A stretch of DNA of 64,000 nucleotides, taken from contig JAMXFF010000017.1 in the NCBI GenBank assembly GCA_025370845.1, forward strand, positions 74,104 to 138,103, in the 5' to 3' direction. Positions 45,601-54,250 of the stretch are shown in pieces. Made by a program: the position numbers and the translations under genes. Source of the stretch: Laspinema palackyanum D2a (GTDB lineage: Bacteria; Cyanobacteriota; Cyanobacteriia; Cyanobacteriales; Laspinemataceae). Positions within the stretch are counted from its first letter, which is position 1, and each line of letters begins with the position of its first letter. The notes beneath the pieces are model-generated. The model worked only from the letters and a program-made list of their open reading frames with translations. It was not told where the DNA came from and did not search any database.

Positions 45601-45848
45601 ATCAGGGGATGAGCGCTTAATTTTTGCATCACTTGAATTTCCCGTTGCAAGCGCCCACGGGCTTCTTCAACCAGGGTGGGATTGGAAAGATTCGGCTGGA
45701 GTTGTTTAATGACACAGGGGCGGGGTTGGTCCGGCTGTTGTCGGTCTTCAGCCAGATAGAGTTTACCAAAAGCACCTCGTTTAAGGTCTTTGATCAGTTG
45801 ATAGCGCCCTTGGATGAGCTGTCCGGTCATGGCGTTCATCAGTTGCAT
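42699..45848 (-). CDS. Tandem protein-kinase-fold protein with TPR array; both domains lack the catalytic Asp
   Basis: A 1049-residue protein. Kinase-like domain 1 (about residues 14-275): GRYQLIKDLKRGAFGKLYLAEDRQ, VIK lysine in CVIKQLQP, VIHRNIKPSNLIRR in place of HRD, and intact VDFGS. Domain 2 (about 285-550): RRFSKTFLGED, CTVEQIKP (the VIK lysine is Glu), AIHLDLTPWSIF (HLD) and LTNFGAVKQI (DFG is NFG). A Pro-rich linker and a membrane helix (WPILAVVALMGTAGVAIALSN, near 635) follow, then about eleven TPR units to the end. Cyanobacterial Ser/Thr kinases with TPR are common, and the first-domain HRN arises from one base (AAT for GAT). So the protein may be a pseudokinase scaffold. True start may be Met7 (MTGQLIQGRYQL). 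Confidence 0.88.
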   Translation of the reverse strand: MQLMNAMTGQLIQGRYQLIKDLKRGAFGKLYLAEDRQQPDQPRPCVIKQLQPNLSNPTLVEEARGRLQREIQVMQKLSAHPLIPGILDGFEEEQKFYIVEEFIPGQDLSQEIIRGNRWSEGLVMALLHQVLEVLAFIHQHSVIHRNIKPSNLIRRTGDRKIIPVDFGSFKEIETLAINPQGQVGTAAIGTPGYVPIEQLGGKPRFNSDIYALGMTAIQALTGVPPRELERDPKTGQTIWHHLAPVNPKLAQILDKMVRSDYQDRYQQATEVLSDLRSLHEIGNVLDGRYQLVSLLAERRFSKTFLGEDLQRQEMPWCTVEQIKPVQQETFPWWEAKSFFDAEAQLLHRLGTHDRIPTLLADFEQNGAFYLVQEQIEGQSLSHELLQGKKYEEKEALALLQEVLETLAFVHEHHAIHLDLTPWSIFRRQSDGKLMLTNFGAVKQIGTLTIDQGQLTTSTAIGTPGYMPKEQMVGNPRPNSDIYALGTVALQALTGVRPDYLGTEPHTGELSWRKHVQVSDRFGAILDKMVRSYFRERYESAQEVLADLRALQEPVMTPFPESVPVPMGAEGFVSPQVPPEQPQADLGASPPVKANKAKAPIGAAAVPGVTQVSKKLPFAKPWPILAVVALMGTAGVAIALSNSQQARQARQDSDQFIDNASLLLESQDYLEALDQCDQAIGIKADHALAWKCRGDALYLLDRYDSALVAYDNASRLEPKNARYWNNRGETLYQLQRYEEAIAAHDRALELRRNDVNALKGRGLALLSLQRYDEALAALDQALEEEPNDAQGWERKALVLDYLQRPQEADLAFERSLAAYDSQLASNPDDLNAWLERGRLLNQLQRLDEAIASYDRALEINPEFYLAWNAKGTTLYSAGQFAEGLAAYDQALAIEPEFYKGWHNRGVLLSLGLGRHFEAVEAFDRALAIEESFHLAWRDRGLAQMELRRYEEAITSFDQAVKFDPRDGRSWANRGISLNELRRYSEAIESFDQAIAAQTQDALVWTQRGIALESIERYDEALASYEKALEIQPDFYLAEESRDWVLVKMGR

Positions 45849-46605
45849 AGCTTTAGATCTGCGGCGGCGGTTGAGTGAATAGTTATCCGGGGCGAAAGGG
45901 CCCCTTGGTTATGGAGTTTTTGGGTGCGATCGCGAGGTTTAGGATGATGATTTTAGACGGGTGGCACCCACGGGCGGGTTGAGAAAATCTGATAGGGGAC
46001 AGGGAAAATCAAATCACCGATGCGATCGCCCAGGGGATTACGACCCCTGCAATGGGTTGAATAGGGGCCTTCGTTCGAGCGCTCCTGGCATTTTGAAGCA
46101 CTTGCATTCAGGATAAACAGCTCTGGCTCTAACAACACATCGATTGATTTCCATGCAAGCAATCCGTTGAACAACAAAGGTTTTTACAGCAAGAATCGCA
46201 CCCTTTGAGAAACTAGCGTGGCGCGATCGCAAGCGATCGGACTTGCCATCGGCGAAAATATCTTCCTATCTTATCGGTTTCTCGTCCTGTGTCATCAACC
46301 CAATCCAAAAATGTCGGGAATATTGGGTAAAACGAGGGCGCGTGACGGGAGGAGAGAATGCCTCAGTCTCAGGGTAAGGGCAGATTGAGGGAATTGAGGG
46401 AAGTTTTATCTCAGGATTTTCCGCCAAATTGACCCAATTTATGGCAACCTGAAAAACAGAACCCAGACGAGAACACCCTGGCGCGTCCATTGGCTGATCA
46501 AGAAAACGGGGTACAAGCCCCAACCCTAGCAGCCTGAATGCGATCGCCCGGGTTTTAACCCAATCAACGACCCTGCACAGCAACTATCAGATTGCGATCG
46601 CCAGT

Positions 46606-47832
46606 ATGCAAACACTCCCGAACCCAACTACTCCCCAATCTACTGCCAATACTGCCCTGACGGACACCACCATCCACCGTCGCAAAACCCGCCCGGTTCC
46701 TGTCGGCAACATCACCATCGGAGGCGGTAATCCCGTGGTGGTGCAGTCCATGATTAACGAAGATACCTTAGATATCGAAGGGTCCGTGGCCGGAATTCGT
46801 CGCCTCCATGAAATCGGCTGCGAAATTGTCCGCGTCACCGTCCCCAGTATGGCCCATGCCAAAGCCTTGGCGGAAATTAAGCAAAGATTGGCGCGGACCT
46901 ATCAACTGGTTCCCTTAGTGGCCGATGTCCATCACAACGGCATGAAAATTGCCCTAGAAGTCGCCAAGCACGTCGATAAGGTTAGAATCAATCCCGGGCT
47001 TTATGTCTTTGAAAAACCCAACCCCAACCGCACCGAATACACCCCCACCGAATTTGCAGAAATTGGGGAAAAAATCCGGGAAACCCTAGAACCCTTGGTC
47101 ATTTCTCTACGAGACCAAGGTAAATCCATGCGAATTGGGGTCAATCACGGGTCCCTCGCGGAACGGATGCTGTTTAGTTATGGGGATACCCCCGAAGGGA
47201 TGGTGGAATCTGCCCTCGAATTTATCAGAATTTGTGAATCCTTAGACTTCCGCAACCTGGTGATTTCTATGAAAGCATCCCGAGTTCCGGTGATGCTGGC
47301 AGCCTACCGCCTGATGGCGCAGCGCATGGATGAGTTAGGCATGGATTATCCTCTGCACCTCGGGGTCACCGAAGCGGGAGATGGAGAATATGGACGCATT
47401 AAATCCACCGCAGGCATCGGCACCTTATTAGCCGAAGGCATCGGCGACACCATCCGCGTGTCCCTGACTGAAGCCCCGGAAAAAGAAATTCCAGTCTGTT
47501 ACAGTATCTTACAAGCCTTGGGTCTGCGAAAGACGATGGTGGAATATGTGGCCTGTCCCTCTTGTGGTCGCACCCTCTTTAATTTAGAAGAGGTCCTCCA
47601 TCAGGTCCGAGAAGCAACTAAACACCTGACGGGACTCGATATTGCTGTAATGGGTTGCATTGTCAATGGACCCGGAGAAATGGCGGATGCCGATTATGGG
47701 TATGTGGGTAAGCAACCGGGCTATATTTCCCTCTATCGGGGTCGGGATGAAATTAAAAAGGTCCCGGAATCTCAAGGGGTTGATGAGTTAATTAAGTTGA
47801 TTCAAGCCGATGGGCGATGGGTTGATCCCTAG
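46606..47832 (+). CDS. ispG: 4-hydroxy-3-methylbut-2-en-1-yl diphosphate synthase (IspG/GcpE)
   Basis: [4Fe-4S] enzyme of the MEP isoprenoid pathway; reduces methylerythritol cyclodiphosphate to HMBPP, probably with ferredoxin as donor in cyanobacteria. 408 residues, two-domain bacterial/plastid-like form. The TIM-barrel half shows [68 protein letters not shown]. The cluster half shows [26 protein letters not shown] and [23 protein letters not shown], supplying the three Cys and the Glu. The start ATG is near TTGCGATCGCCAGT. No operon partner; the upstream 45849-46600 has no gene I can support. Confidence 0.96.
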   Translation: MQTLPNPTTPQSTANTALTDTTIHRRKTRPVPVGNITIGGGNPVVVQSMINEDTLDIEGSVAGIRRLHEIGCEIVRVTVPSMAHAKALAEIKQRLARTYQLVPLVADVHHNGMKIALEVAKHVDKVRINPGLYVFEKPNPNRTEYTPTEFAEIGEKIRETLEPLVISLRDQGKSMRIGVNHGSLAERMLFSYGDTPEGMVESALEFIRICESLDFRNLVISMKASRVPVMLAAYRLMAQRMDELGMDYPLHLGVTEAGDGEYGRIKSTAGIGTLLAEGIGDTIRVSLTEAPEKEIPVCYSILQALGLRKTMVEYVACPSCGRTLFNLEEVLHQVREATKHLTGLDIAVMGCIVNGPGEMADADYGYVGKQPGYISLYRGRDEIKKVPESQGVDELIKLIQADGRWVDP

Positions 47833-47907
47833 GGGTGGAAAGGCTGGGATTGAATGAGCCCCGAAACTGGGTTTGTAGTTTAGGGGAGCATCTCAATTTA
47901 TTCAAGA

Positions 47908-48064
47908 GACCTAACCCCCCGGCCCCTTCCCACCCCTCATAAGGCCCTCCCCACCTCTCCTCTTAGGAGAGGGAGAATAAGGAATTTTTTTCTATTGCTG
48001 GAAGGGGGAGAAAGACTTTTATTCCCCCTTCCCTTGCAGGGGAGGGGGGCAGGGGGGAGAGGTC
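47908..48064. repeat. GACCTnnCCCCCC inverted-repeat element
   Basis: The left end GACCTAACCCCCCGGCCCC (47908) is an imperfect reverse complement of the right end GGGGGAGAGGTC (to 48064). The inside has CTCTCCTCTTAGGAGAGGG and CCCTTCCCTTGCAGGGGAGGGG hairpins. It looks like a non-coding insertion or folded RNA feature. No gene is seen in 47833-48406. Confidence 0.6.
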
Positions 48065-48406
48065 CGACTGATTTGTAGGCCAAATTGAACCGAATTAGGC
48101 CAGTCTGTTACCTCAGCAAAGCCTGTGTTATCGTAGGGCTAGGGACAAACCTTATCCCTACAATCCTGACAATCCTCTATTCCTTATTTGAGCTGTTCCC
48201 GGCCTAGTGGGGAAAATAAAATCAGGGCAGGCGCTTTCTCGTCGGGTTAGTCATCTATCGTTCACTATCAACCCGGTGCTTTCCCTTCATTAACCCCCAT
48301 CCCTTCCCTGTCGATTGCTTCCATCGTACTACCTTCTTTGTCGAAAGATAGAAGAGTCAACCGGGGTCGTCCTTAATCGTAGTTTTTCCTTCCTGATTGA
48401 ATATTT

Positions 48407-49714
48407 ATGGTGATTACAAAACGCGGACTTATAGTAGGTGCAACAGCAGTAGCCTTAACTGCTGTTACGGTCACGGGGGCTGGACTTCATCTGTCCCAAA
48501 GTCAAGCATTTTTTCAAGAGAGTCCCAAAGAACTGGTAGACGAAGTTTGGCAAATTATTAACCGCAATTATGTGGATGCCACGTTTAACCAAGTGGATTG
48601 GGAAACGGTTCGTCAAGAGTATCTGAACCGACCTTATACCAATAAGGAGGAAGCTTACACTGCTATTCAAGAAATGCTGGAACAACTGGGGGACCCTTAC
48701 ACCCGGTTTATGAATCCAGAAGAGTTCAAGAGTATGCAGATTGATACCTCTGGAGAACTGACAGGGGTGGGGATTCAACTCTCCCAGGATGAAGAAACGA
48801 AGCAACTGATTGTGATTTCCCCGATTGAGGATACCCCGGCTTTCTCGATGGGAATTCAAGCTAGAGATGCCATCCTCCAAATTGATGGACAAACTACCGA
48901 AGGGATGGATATCAATGAGGCGGTGTCCCTGATTCGCGGTCCCGTTGGTACTGAGGTGACCCTGACGATTGAACGGGTGCTTGACGAAGAACGCGGGACG
49001 AAAGAGACGAAAGATTATACGATTCGGCGCGAACGCATCGAACTCCATCCGGTCCGCTACAGCTATCAGGAAAGCCCGATGGGTGGGGTCGGTTACATCC
49101 GGCTGACGAATTTTAACGCGATCGCTGCTGAAGAAATGCGCGATGCCATCGAGGACCTGGAAGGCCAAAATGTCTCCGGCTATATTCTGGATCTGCGGTC
49201 CAATCCCGGGGGTCTACTCCATTCCAGCATTGAAATTGCTCGGATGTGGCTCAATTCCGGCAGCATTGTCTCCACGGTGAACCGCGTCGGAGAGATGGAC
49301 CTTCAGTCTGCCAATGGACGCGCCCTCACCAATAAACCGTTAGTGGTGTTAGTGGATGGGGGTTCCGCCAGTGCCAGTGAAATTCTTTCTGGGGCCTTGC
49401 GAGACAATGAGCGGGCGGTCCTCGTGGGATCCAAAACCTTTGGCAAGGGCTTAGTACAGTCGGTACGCGGATTGGGTGATGGATCGGGTCTGGCGGTGAC
49501 GATCGCCAAGTATCTCACCCCCAATGGCACGGATATCAACCAGGAAGGGATTACTCCGGATGTGGCGATCGAACTCACCGAGGACCAACAAAAACTCTTA
49601 CGGGGCGATCGCACCTTAATTGGTTCCACCCAAGACCCTCAATACACGAAAGCGATGGAAGTCCTCCGCCAAGAAATTTCCACCGCCGGGGCTAGACGTA
49701 TCCCCGCCAACTAA
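48407..49714 (+). CDS. C-terminal processing peptidase (S41 family)
   Basis: A 435-residue secreted or lumenal protease. The N-terminus (RGLIVGATAVALTAVTVTGAGLHLSQSQAFF) is a signal or anchor. A PDZ domain (TGVGIQLSQDEETKQLIVISPIEDTPAFSMGIQARDAILQIDGQTTEGMDINEAVSLIRGPVGTEVTLTI) precedes the S41 core with RSNPGGLLHSSIEIARMWLNSG, DGGSASASEILSGALRD (Ser nucleophile) and SKTFGKGLVQS (Lys base). CtpA of this family cleaves the D1 C-terminus; cyanobacteria have three paralogues (CtpA, B, C) and this sequence does not decide which. Lone gene ending at the terminator 49807-49849. Confidence 0.93.
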   Translation: MVITKRGLIVGATAVALTAVTVTGAGLHLSQSQAFFQESPKELVDEVWQIINRNYVDATFNQVDWETVRQEYLNRPYTNKEEAYTAIQEMLEQLGDPYTRFMNPEEFKSMQIDTSGELTGVGIQLSQDEETKQLIVISPIEDTPAFSMGIQARDAILQIDGQTTEGMDINEAVSLIRGPVGTEVTLTIERVLDEERGTKETKDYTIRRERIELHPVRYSYQESPMGGVGYIRLTNFNAIAAEEMRDAIEDLEGQNVSGYILDLRSNPGGLLHSSIEIARMWLNSGSIVSTVNRVGEMDLQSANGRALTNKPLVVLVDGGSASASEILSGALRDNERAVLVGSKTFGKGLVQSVRGLGDGSGLAVTIAKYLTPNGTDINQEGITPDVAIELTEDQQKLLRGDRTLIGSTQDPQYTKAMEVLRQEISTAGARRIPAN

Positions 49715-49806
49715 CATCAAATCGGTGAATTTGTAAGGGTTATAAGTTTCAAAACTTTGATTGTTTTTACCTGTTCCCCTGAAATTACAACGATTTAGAA
49801 TGGTTA

Positions 49807-49849
49807 AATAAGACCCCCATCCCGTAAGATGAAAGGGTCTTATTTTTTT
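49807..49849 (+). terminator. Terminator of the C-terminal processing peptidase gene
   Basis: AATAAGACCC and GGGTCTTATT pair around a 18-base loop, followed by T7. Confidence 0.8.
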
Positions 49850-49892
49850 CTTGTATCCCTCCAAGGGAACTCCAAAAAATAAAACCGCTAAA

Positions 49893-49959
49893 CTGTTCGT
49901 AGTGACTCCTTCAGGAGTCCTCTTATTAAAGAAACCCCTAAAGGGGTTACTACGAACGT
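49893..49959. repeat. REP-like pair with CTCCTTCAGGAG and CCCCTAAAGGGG stems
   Basis: Forward unit GTTCGTAGTGACTCCTTCAGGAGTC, then reverse unit AACCCCTAAAGGGGTTACTACGAAC. The second has TTTA in the loop position. Sits between the peptidase gene and the dynamin-like gene. Confidence 0.9.
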
Positions 49960-50075
49960 TTGGATGATTTATTTTTGCAATCCCTCAAAGCAGTCTTTTC
50001 AGTTCTTGACGGGCGATAAATCTTTCGCTGACAGCATCAAGAGAGGGGACGGAAACGAATAATTATATTGCTCTT

Positions 50076-52280
50076 ATGAATAACCACAAAACCGCACAAA
50101 TTGCTCAGATTGTCGAAAAACGTCGCCCTTTAGCCGAAAAAATTAGTCGGGTTGAGGACAATTTGAGGTCCCTAGCGCAGGCCCTTCGGACTTTGCAGGA
50201 CCACCGCAGTCGCCTCTTGGATTCCGTGGAGGATGTGGCGATCGTCGGACATCTCCAAGACGTGGATTTTTGGAAAATTCAGGTGGAAATTGCCCGGGAA
50301 TTAGAGGCAACGGCGAAACTGAAAGCGCGGTTTTCCCGGGATACCCTGAATATAGGCGTTGTCGGACGCGCTAGACAAGGGAAAAGTCGCCTCTTACAAA
50401 GTTTAACCGGACTGACTGCCTCGGAAATTCCCGACGGCGATCGCCAACATTGTACCGGCGTCCTCAGTACCATTTACCACAATCCCACCCTGGAAACTCA
50501 CGGGGAAGTGTTCTTTCATAGTGAGCGATCGTTTTTAGACGAGGCGATCGCCCCGTATTACGACCAACTCCAGCTAGGGCCCGCCCCCCAATCCCTCGAT
50601 GACTTTGCAAGGCAGTCTCTTCCACCCCTGCCTCGCGACCTCTACGGCGCACAAACCGGGGCAAAACACGAACATCTCCGCCGATATCACACGCACCTGG
50701 ACCAGTACCGGACCCTCCTCCAACAGCCCTCACCGCGTCGGATTTCTCAAGGGGAAATTAGGGAATATGTCGCACAAGATACCGCCGATGGTCAGCGCGT
50801 CTTTTTCAATTATCTGGCTGTGCGTCAAGTTAAAATTGTCTGCACCTTCCCCAATGGGGATGTGGGAACCATTGCCTTAGTGGATATGCCCGGATTGGGG
50901 GATACCGGCATTGGCGATGAAGTGAGGCTGATTGAAACCTTGGGTCATGAGGTGGATTTTGTTTTATTTGTGAGAATGCCTAAGTCCTCGGGGGATTATT
51001 GGGCCGATGTTGATGTCAAGTTGTACGACACTGCGGCTGCGGCGTTAACGGAACTGCCGATCGCCCTCTGGTCGATGATGATTCTCAACCAAACCAGTGC
51101 CGGTTCTGGCAATGGAGATAATGGCAAAAACTGCCAAGATTTAGCCGAAACAATGGCGGAAAAACATCTGGAAGTGGTCAAAACCCTCACGGTGAATTGC
51201 GCTGATTCTGTTGCGGTGAATCAGCAAATTTTAGAGGGGGTTTTGGAGTATTTAATGGCTAAAATCACCGAACTGGACCGCCAGTATGCGGCAGCCTGTC
51301 AAGACCGACTCTTGCACCTGCGCGATCGCATCGCTGCCGAACTGGTTAAAGCAAGGCAATCCCTGGGCCAAGCGGCCCAACGAGAGAGTGAATTTCCCCT
51401 ATTCCTGCGGTTATTTGATGCCCTCTGGAATAACTTAACCAGTGGGTTAGAGGGATTTTTGCGGGGGCTGTCTCAGCAGCGAGAGGCGGAAGATTTGGAG
51501 TTTAAAAAACAAGTCCAAATTGCCATTACCAATTGTCACCAAGACCCGGGGATTCCTAGCTTAGAAGAGATAGAAACCCGTCGCGATCGCGTGGGAGGAT
51601 ATCCCAATGCGTATTATCAATATTTGAACGAAATTCGCGCCCATTTATCCCAACATTTTTTGACCTTAGATGATGGATTAAAGCAGGCGATCGAGCGAGT
51701 CAAGTCCCGAGTCGCTGATGTACTGATAGAACAGGGACGATTAGGAAACCTCACCCCAGTTCGGGGAAGTGAATTTTTAGGCGTAATGGCGGAACTGTTA
51801 CCGGAAGATTTACAGAAACTCAAATTGGGGTTTAGAATTTTAGATGAATTTAATTTATCCTATCGCGGACTGATTCAACATCGGATTCGTCAGCAGTTGG
51901 ATGGATTAAATCCAGATAAGACGGAATTGAAATTATCCCATCAAGGGGTTTCGGCGTCGGAAGTTTTAGGAAACTTAAAAACTCTTCATGCCGAAGCGGT
52001 TTATAATTGTGAAACTGCCCTGGAAGATTTGTTAATCGAACCGAATCAGGCGGCATTTGCGATCGTGGAGGAGTTTGTGGATCGCGTGTTGCGCGTGGAA
52101 GGAGTGAAAACCGAGTGGCAAATCTTTTTAGAACAAGTTCGGTCCGAGGTGTGGCAAGATGAATTTGACCGCTTAGGCAGTCGCGATCGGCTACGTCGAG
52201 AATGGTTAGCTACCGTGGATACGGTAGAAGCTGGAAATCAATTGGAATTAATGCAATTTCTGCCTGGGAATAGCCGTTAA
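50076..52280 (+). CDS. Dynamin-like large GTPase
   Basis: A 734-residue cytosolic P-loop protein. An N-terminal helical part (residues 1-100) precedes the GTPase core: G1 VVGRARQGKSRLLQSLTG, G2-like HCTGVLSTIY, G3 VDMPGLGDTGIGDE, then ELPIALWSMMILNQTSAG as a degenerate G4 (NxxS). The rest is helix-rich (QRESEFPLFLRLFDALWNNLTSGLEGFLRGLSQQREAEDLEFKKQ; LKQAIERVKSRVADVLIEQG), as in bacterial dynamin-like proteins that remodel membranes or act in phage defence. No transmembrane helix. It is preceded by a REP pair and followed 140 bases later by a kinase gene; whether they form an operon is unsure. Family is fairly sure, role not. Confidence 0.78.
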   Translation: MNNHKTAQIAQIVEKRRPLAEKISRVEDNLRSLAQALRTLQDHRSRLLDSVEDVAIVGHLQDVDFWKIQVEIARELEATAKLKARFSRDTLNIGVVGRARQGKSRLLQSLTGLTASEIPDGDRQHCTGVLSTIYHNPTLETHGEVFFHSERSFLDEAIAPYYDQLQLGPAPQSLDDFARQSLPPLPRDLYGAQTGAKHEHLRRYHTHLDQYRTLLQQPSPRRISQGEIREYVAQDTADGQRVFFNYLAVRQVKIVCTFPNGDVGTIALVDMPGLGDTGIGDEVRLIETLGHEVDFVLFVRMPKSSGDYWADVDVKLYDTAAAALTELPIALWSMMILNQTSAGSGNGDNGKNCQDLAETMAEKHLEVVKTLTVNCADSVAVNQQILEGVLEYLMAKITELDRQYAAACQDRLLHLRDRIAAELVKARQSLGQAAQRESEFPLFLRLFDALWNNLTSGLEGFLRGLSQQREAEDLEFKKQVQIAITNCHQDPGIPSLEEIETRRDRVGGYPNAYYQYLNEIRAHLSQHFLTLDDGLKQAIERVKSRVADVLIEQGRLGNLTPVRGSEFLGVMAELLPEDLQKLKLGFRILDEFNLSYRGLIQHRIRQQLDGLNPDKTELKLSHQGVSASEVLGNLKTLHAEAVYNCETALEDLLIEPNQAAFAIVEEFVDRVLRVEGVKTEWQIFLEQVRSEVWQDEFDRLGSRDRLRREWLATVDTVEAGNQLELMQFLPGNSR

Positions 52281-52315
52281 AAAGGGTGAATGAGAGTTCG
52301 TCTTGATAAGTAGTA

Positions 52316-52332
52316 GGGAGCAAGATGCTCCC
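52316..52332. repeat. Short hairpin GGGAGCA/TGCTCCC after dynamin-like gene
   Basis: Seven-base arms and a three-base loop in GTAGGGAGCAAGATGCTCCC, a repeat often found in cyanobacterial spacers; weak T content after it. Possible terminator. Confidence 0.45.
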
Positions 52333-52419
52333 ACTCTTTAATATTATAAACGCGGTTTTTAGATGCTATCATAACACGATTTAAAAGCATAAAAAGTATC
52401 ATCATTTAATTGTTAAATC

Positions 52420-52908
52420 ATGATAGAGATTATTATTTTTATCGGCTTGCAAGGGGCGGGGAAAAGCACCTTTTACCGAACCCATTTCGCCGAAACTCAT
52501 GCTTTGGTGAGTAAAGATTTGATGCGAAATAATAAAAGACCCGCCCGCAGACAAGCTTTTTTAATCGCAGAACACCTGAAAGCGGGAACCTCCTTAGTGG
52601 TGGATAATACCAATCCCACCCGGGGCGATCGGCAAGATATTATTGAAATTGCACCAGACTATCAGGCAAAGATTATCGGCTATTATTTTGACTCCCAAAT
52701 TGCCGATTGCCTCACCCGCAATCGACAACGAGAGGGAAAAGCCCGAGTACCAGACTATGCCCTCTATATGACTCGCAATAAATTAGTCCCCCCGGACTAT
52801 TCCGAAGGATTTCATCGGTTATTTCAGGTCAAAATAGCAGAAAATCCAGGAACCTTTGAAATTCATCCTTGGGTTCAAGAGGAAAAACTTGGACCCGAAT
52901 CAATTTGA
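52420..52908 (+). CDS. P-loop kinase of the polynucleotide/zeta-like kinase group
   Basis: A 162-residue cytosolic protein. Walker A is FIGLQGAGKSTFYR. SKDLMR and SLVVDNTNPTRGDR follow; the DNTNPT motif after the second strand is characteristic of polynucleotide-kinase-like and related small kinases that phosphorylate 5'-OH RNA or small molecules. RNRQREGKARVPDYALYMTRNKLVPPDYSEGF holds the Arg-rich lid. It is short, without a phosphatase or ligase domain. Four bases after its stop begins the remnant of a tRNA-His guanylyltransferase-like gene, an RNA-repair companion (inference). So an RNA 5'-kinase role is plausible, but a metabolite kinase cannot be excluded. Confidence 0.82.
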   Translation: MIEIIIFIGLQGAGKSTFYRTHFAETHALVSKDLMRNNKRPARRQAFLIAEHLKAGTSLVVDNTNPTRGDRQDIIEIAPDYQAKIIGYYFDSQIADCLTRNRQREGKARVPDYALYMTRNKLVPPDYSEGFHRLFQVKIAENPGTFEIHPWVQEEKLGPESI

Positions 52909-52912
52909 CCGC

Positions 52913-53218
52913 AAAATAAGGCAACTGCACTATTTCCATAATCTATCCCAGGTGGTAGATTACTTTCAGTGGCGACAAGCCGATGCCACTCGTTATGAGA
53001 TAAACTTAAATGAATTACCCTGATGGCAACGTCGCGGGACGGGGTTATATTGGGAAAATTACTCCAAAATCGGGTATAATTCGATTATAGGGCAAGAAGT
53101 CGTTGCCAGCCGACGGCGAATTAAAATTGATGAATCCTTGCCGATGAAGGCCGCTTATAGCAAGTTTATCGTCGGATTATTAGAGATTCGGGAGAATTTA
53201 AAGGATAATTGCCTTTAA
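52913..53218 (+). pseudogene. tRNA-His guanylyltransferase (Thg1-like) remnant
   Basis: One frame, reading from 52913 to the TAA at 53216, gives SQVVDYFQWRQADATR, then YEINLNELP*WQRRGTGLYWENY, then GQEVVASRRRIKIDESLPMKAAYSKFIVGLLE. This follows the C-terminal part of Thg1-family proteins (VVDYFRWRQEDA..R; NFNDLPxWQKRG; VRRRLKVDSELPM). The NALNxxCYW to LLFQHGI stretch between the first two blocks is deleted, and Leu in LPL is replaced by a TGA stop (53021-53023). No start or N-terminal catalytic domain remains. The reading frame is otherwise undamaged, so decay may be recent. Confidence 0.82.
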
Positions 53219-53278
53219 TTCTCCTGACATAAACGTAACTAAACAAACAATCAGGTCAACCCTCAACCCAAGAACATA

Positions 53279-54241
53279 ATGCAGGAATTAAAAGTCACCA
53301 TGCTGGGACCCAGTGGCGTGGGTAAAACTAGCCTTTTGACTGCCATGTATGAGCAATTTGAACGCAGTATTGGACAAACCAATTTGCAACTAACGCCAGA
53401 CTTAGAAAGTGCAGCCTTGCTACAAGAACGATTAGCTGAACTGAAAACCCTACCGGACAGTTTTGAAACAAAAGGATGGATGCAGAGTACAGAAGACCAT
53501 AAATCTTTTATCTTTGAGTTGGGAAGAAGAGGCGCAATTCCCTCATTAGCGCTGCATTTTCAAGATTATCCCGGAGAATATCTCGCCGCCAAAAGTTCGC
53601 GGGAAGAAAAGGAACGAGTGGAGACATTTGTGCGGGAATCAGCAGCGGTGGCGATCGCCATTGATACCCCTGCCTTAATGGAAAAAAACGGCCAATGGCA
53701 TGATGCAGTTAATAAACCCCAACAAATTGCTAATTTATTTCAACGAGTCTATCGCGAATTAGAGTCTCCCCGCTTGGTAATTTTTGCCCCAGTCCGCTGC
53801 GAAAAATACTTACAGGATGAGAAAAGCAGCGCGGAATTAGTCAGGCAGGTGCAAGCGGGATATGCGAGGGTATTAGATTTATTGCGATCGGAATCTTTAC
53901 TCTCAAAAGTCGTCGTGATTATCACCCCAGTTCAAACCGTAGGAACTGTGGTGTTTTCTCGGATTGAAATGCTGGATGGAAAACCGCTATTTATTTTCCG
54001 AAAAACCAGTCACGATGCCCAATACAATCCCCAAGACAGCGAACAGCCTTTGCGCTATTTGTTACGGTTTTTGCTCAGACTCCATTTAGATCGACGTAAT
54101 TTAGGATTGTTTAATTTTATCCGAGATTGGTTAGGATTGGATAATCACCTCAAAGATGCAGTCCGAGAATTTGCCAAGGGCTGTAAAAATACGGGGGCTT
54201 ATGCGGTGTTGCAGGGTCAAAATTGGCTGAATATTGGATAG
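53279..54241 (+). CDS. TRAFAC-type GTPase-like protein (double-GTPase-like)
   Basis: A 320-residue cytosolic P-loop protein. G1 is VTMLGPSGVGKTSLLTAMYEQF; the G3-like strand is LALHFQDYPGEYL, and the G4-like segment is VIFAPVRCEKYL, where the (K/R)CExY pattern replaces NKxD. These are traits of the TRAFAC 'double-GTPase' families described in prokaryotic conflict or signalling systems (recalled; not searched). The C-terminal part (RYLLRFLLRLHLDRRNLGLFNFIRDWLGLDNHLKDAVREFAKGC) is helical and could bind the next protein. TAGGAGGATGTC joins its stop to the next start 9 bases on, so the two are cotranscribed. Its ATG at 53279 is preceded by AAGAACATA. Confidence 0.78.
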   Translation: MQELKVTMLGPSGVGKTSLLTAMYEQFERSIGQTNLQLTPDLESAALLQERLAELKTLPDSFETKGWMQSTEDHKSFIFELGRRGAIPSLALHFQDYPGEYLAAKSSREEKERVETFVRESAAVAIAIDTPALMEKNGQWHDAVNKPQQIANLFQRVYRELESPRLVIFAPVRCEKYLQDEKSSAELVRQVQAGYARVLDLLRSESLLSKVVVIITPVQTVGTVVFSRIEMLDGKPLFIFRKTSHDAQYNPQDSEQPLRYLLRFLLRLHLDRRNLGLFNFIRDWLGLDNHLKDAVREFAKGCKNTGAYAVLQGQNWLNIG

Positions 54242-54250
54242 GAGGATGTC

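Noticed and set aside
46038..46232. Short overlapping frames before ispG
   Set aside because: Two overlapping frames with no start signal or recognisable domain; this gap seems non-coding, though a dispersed repeat is possible.
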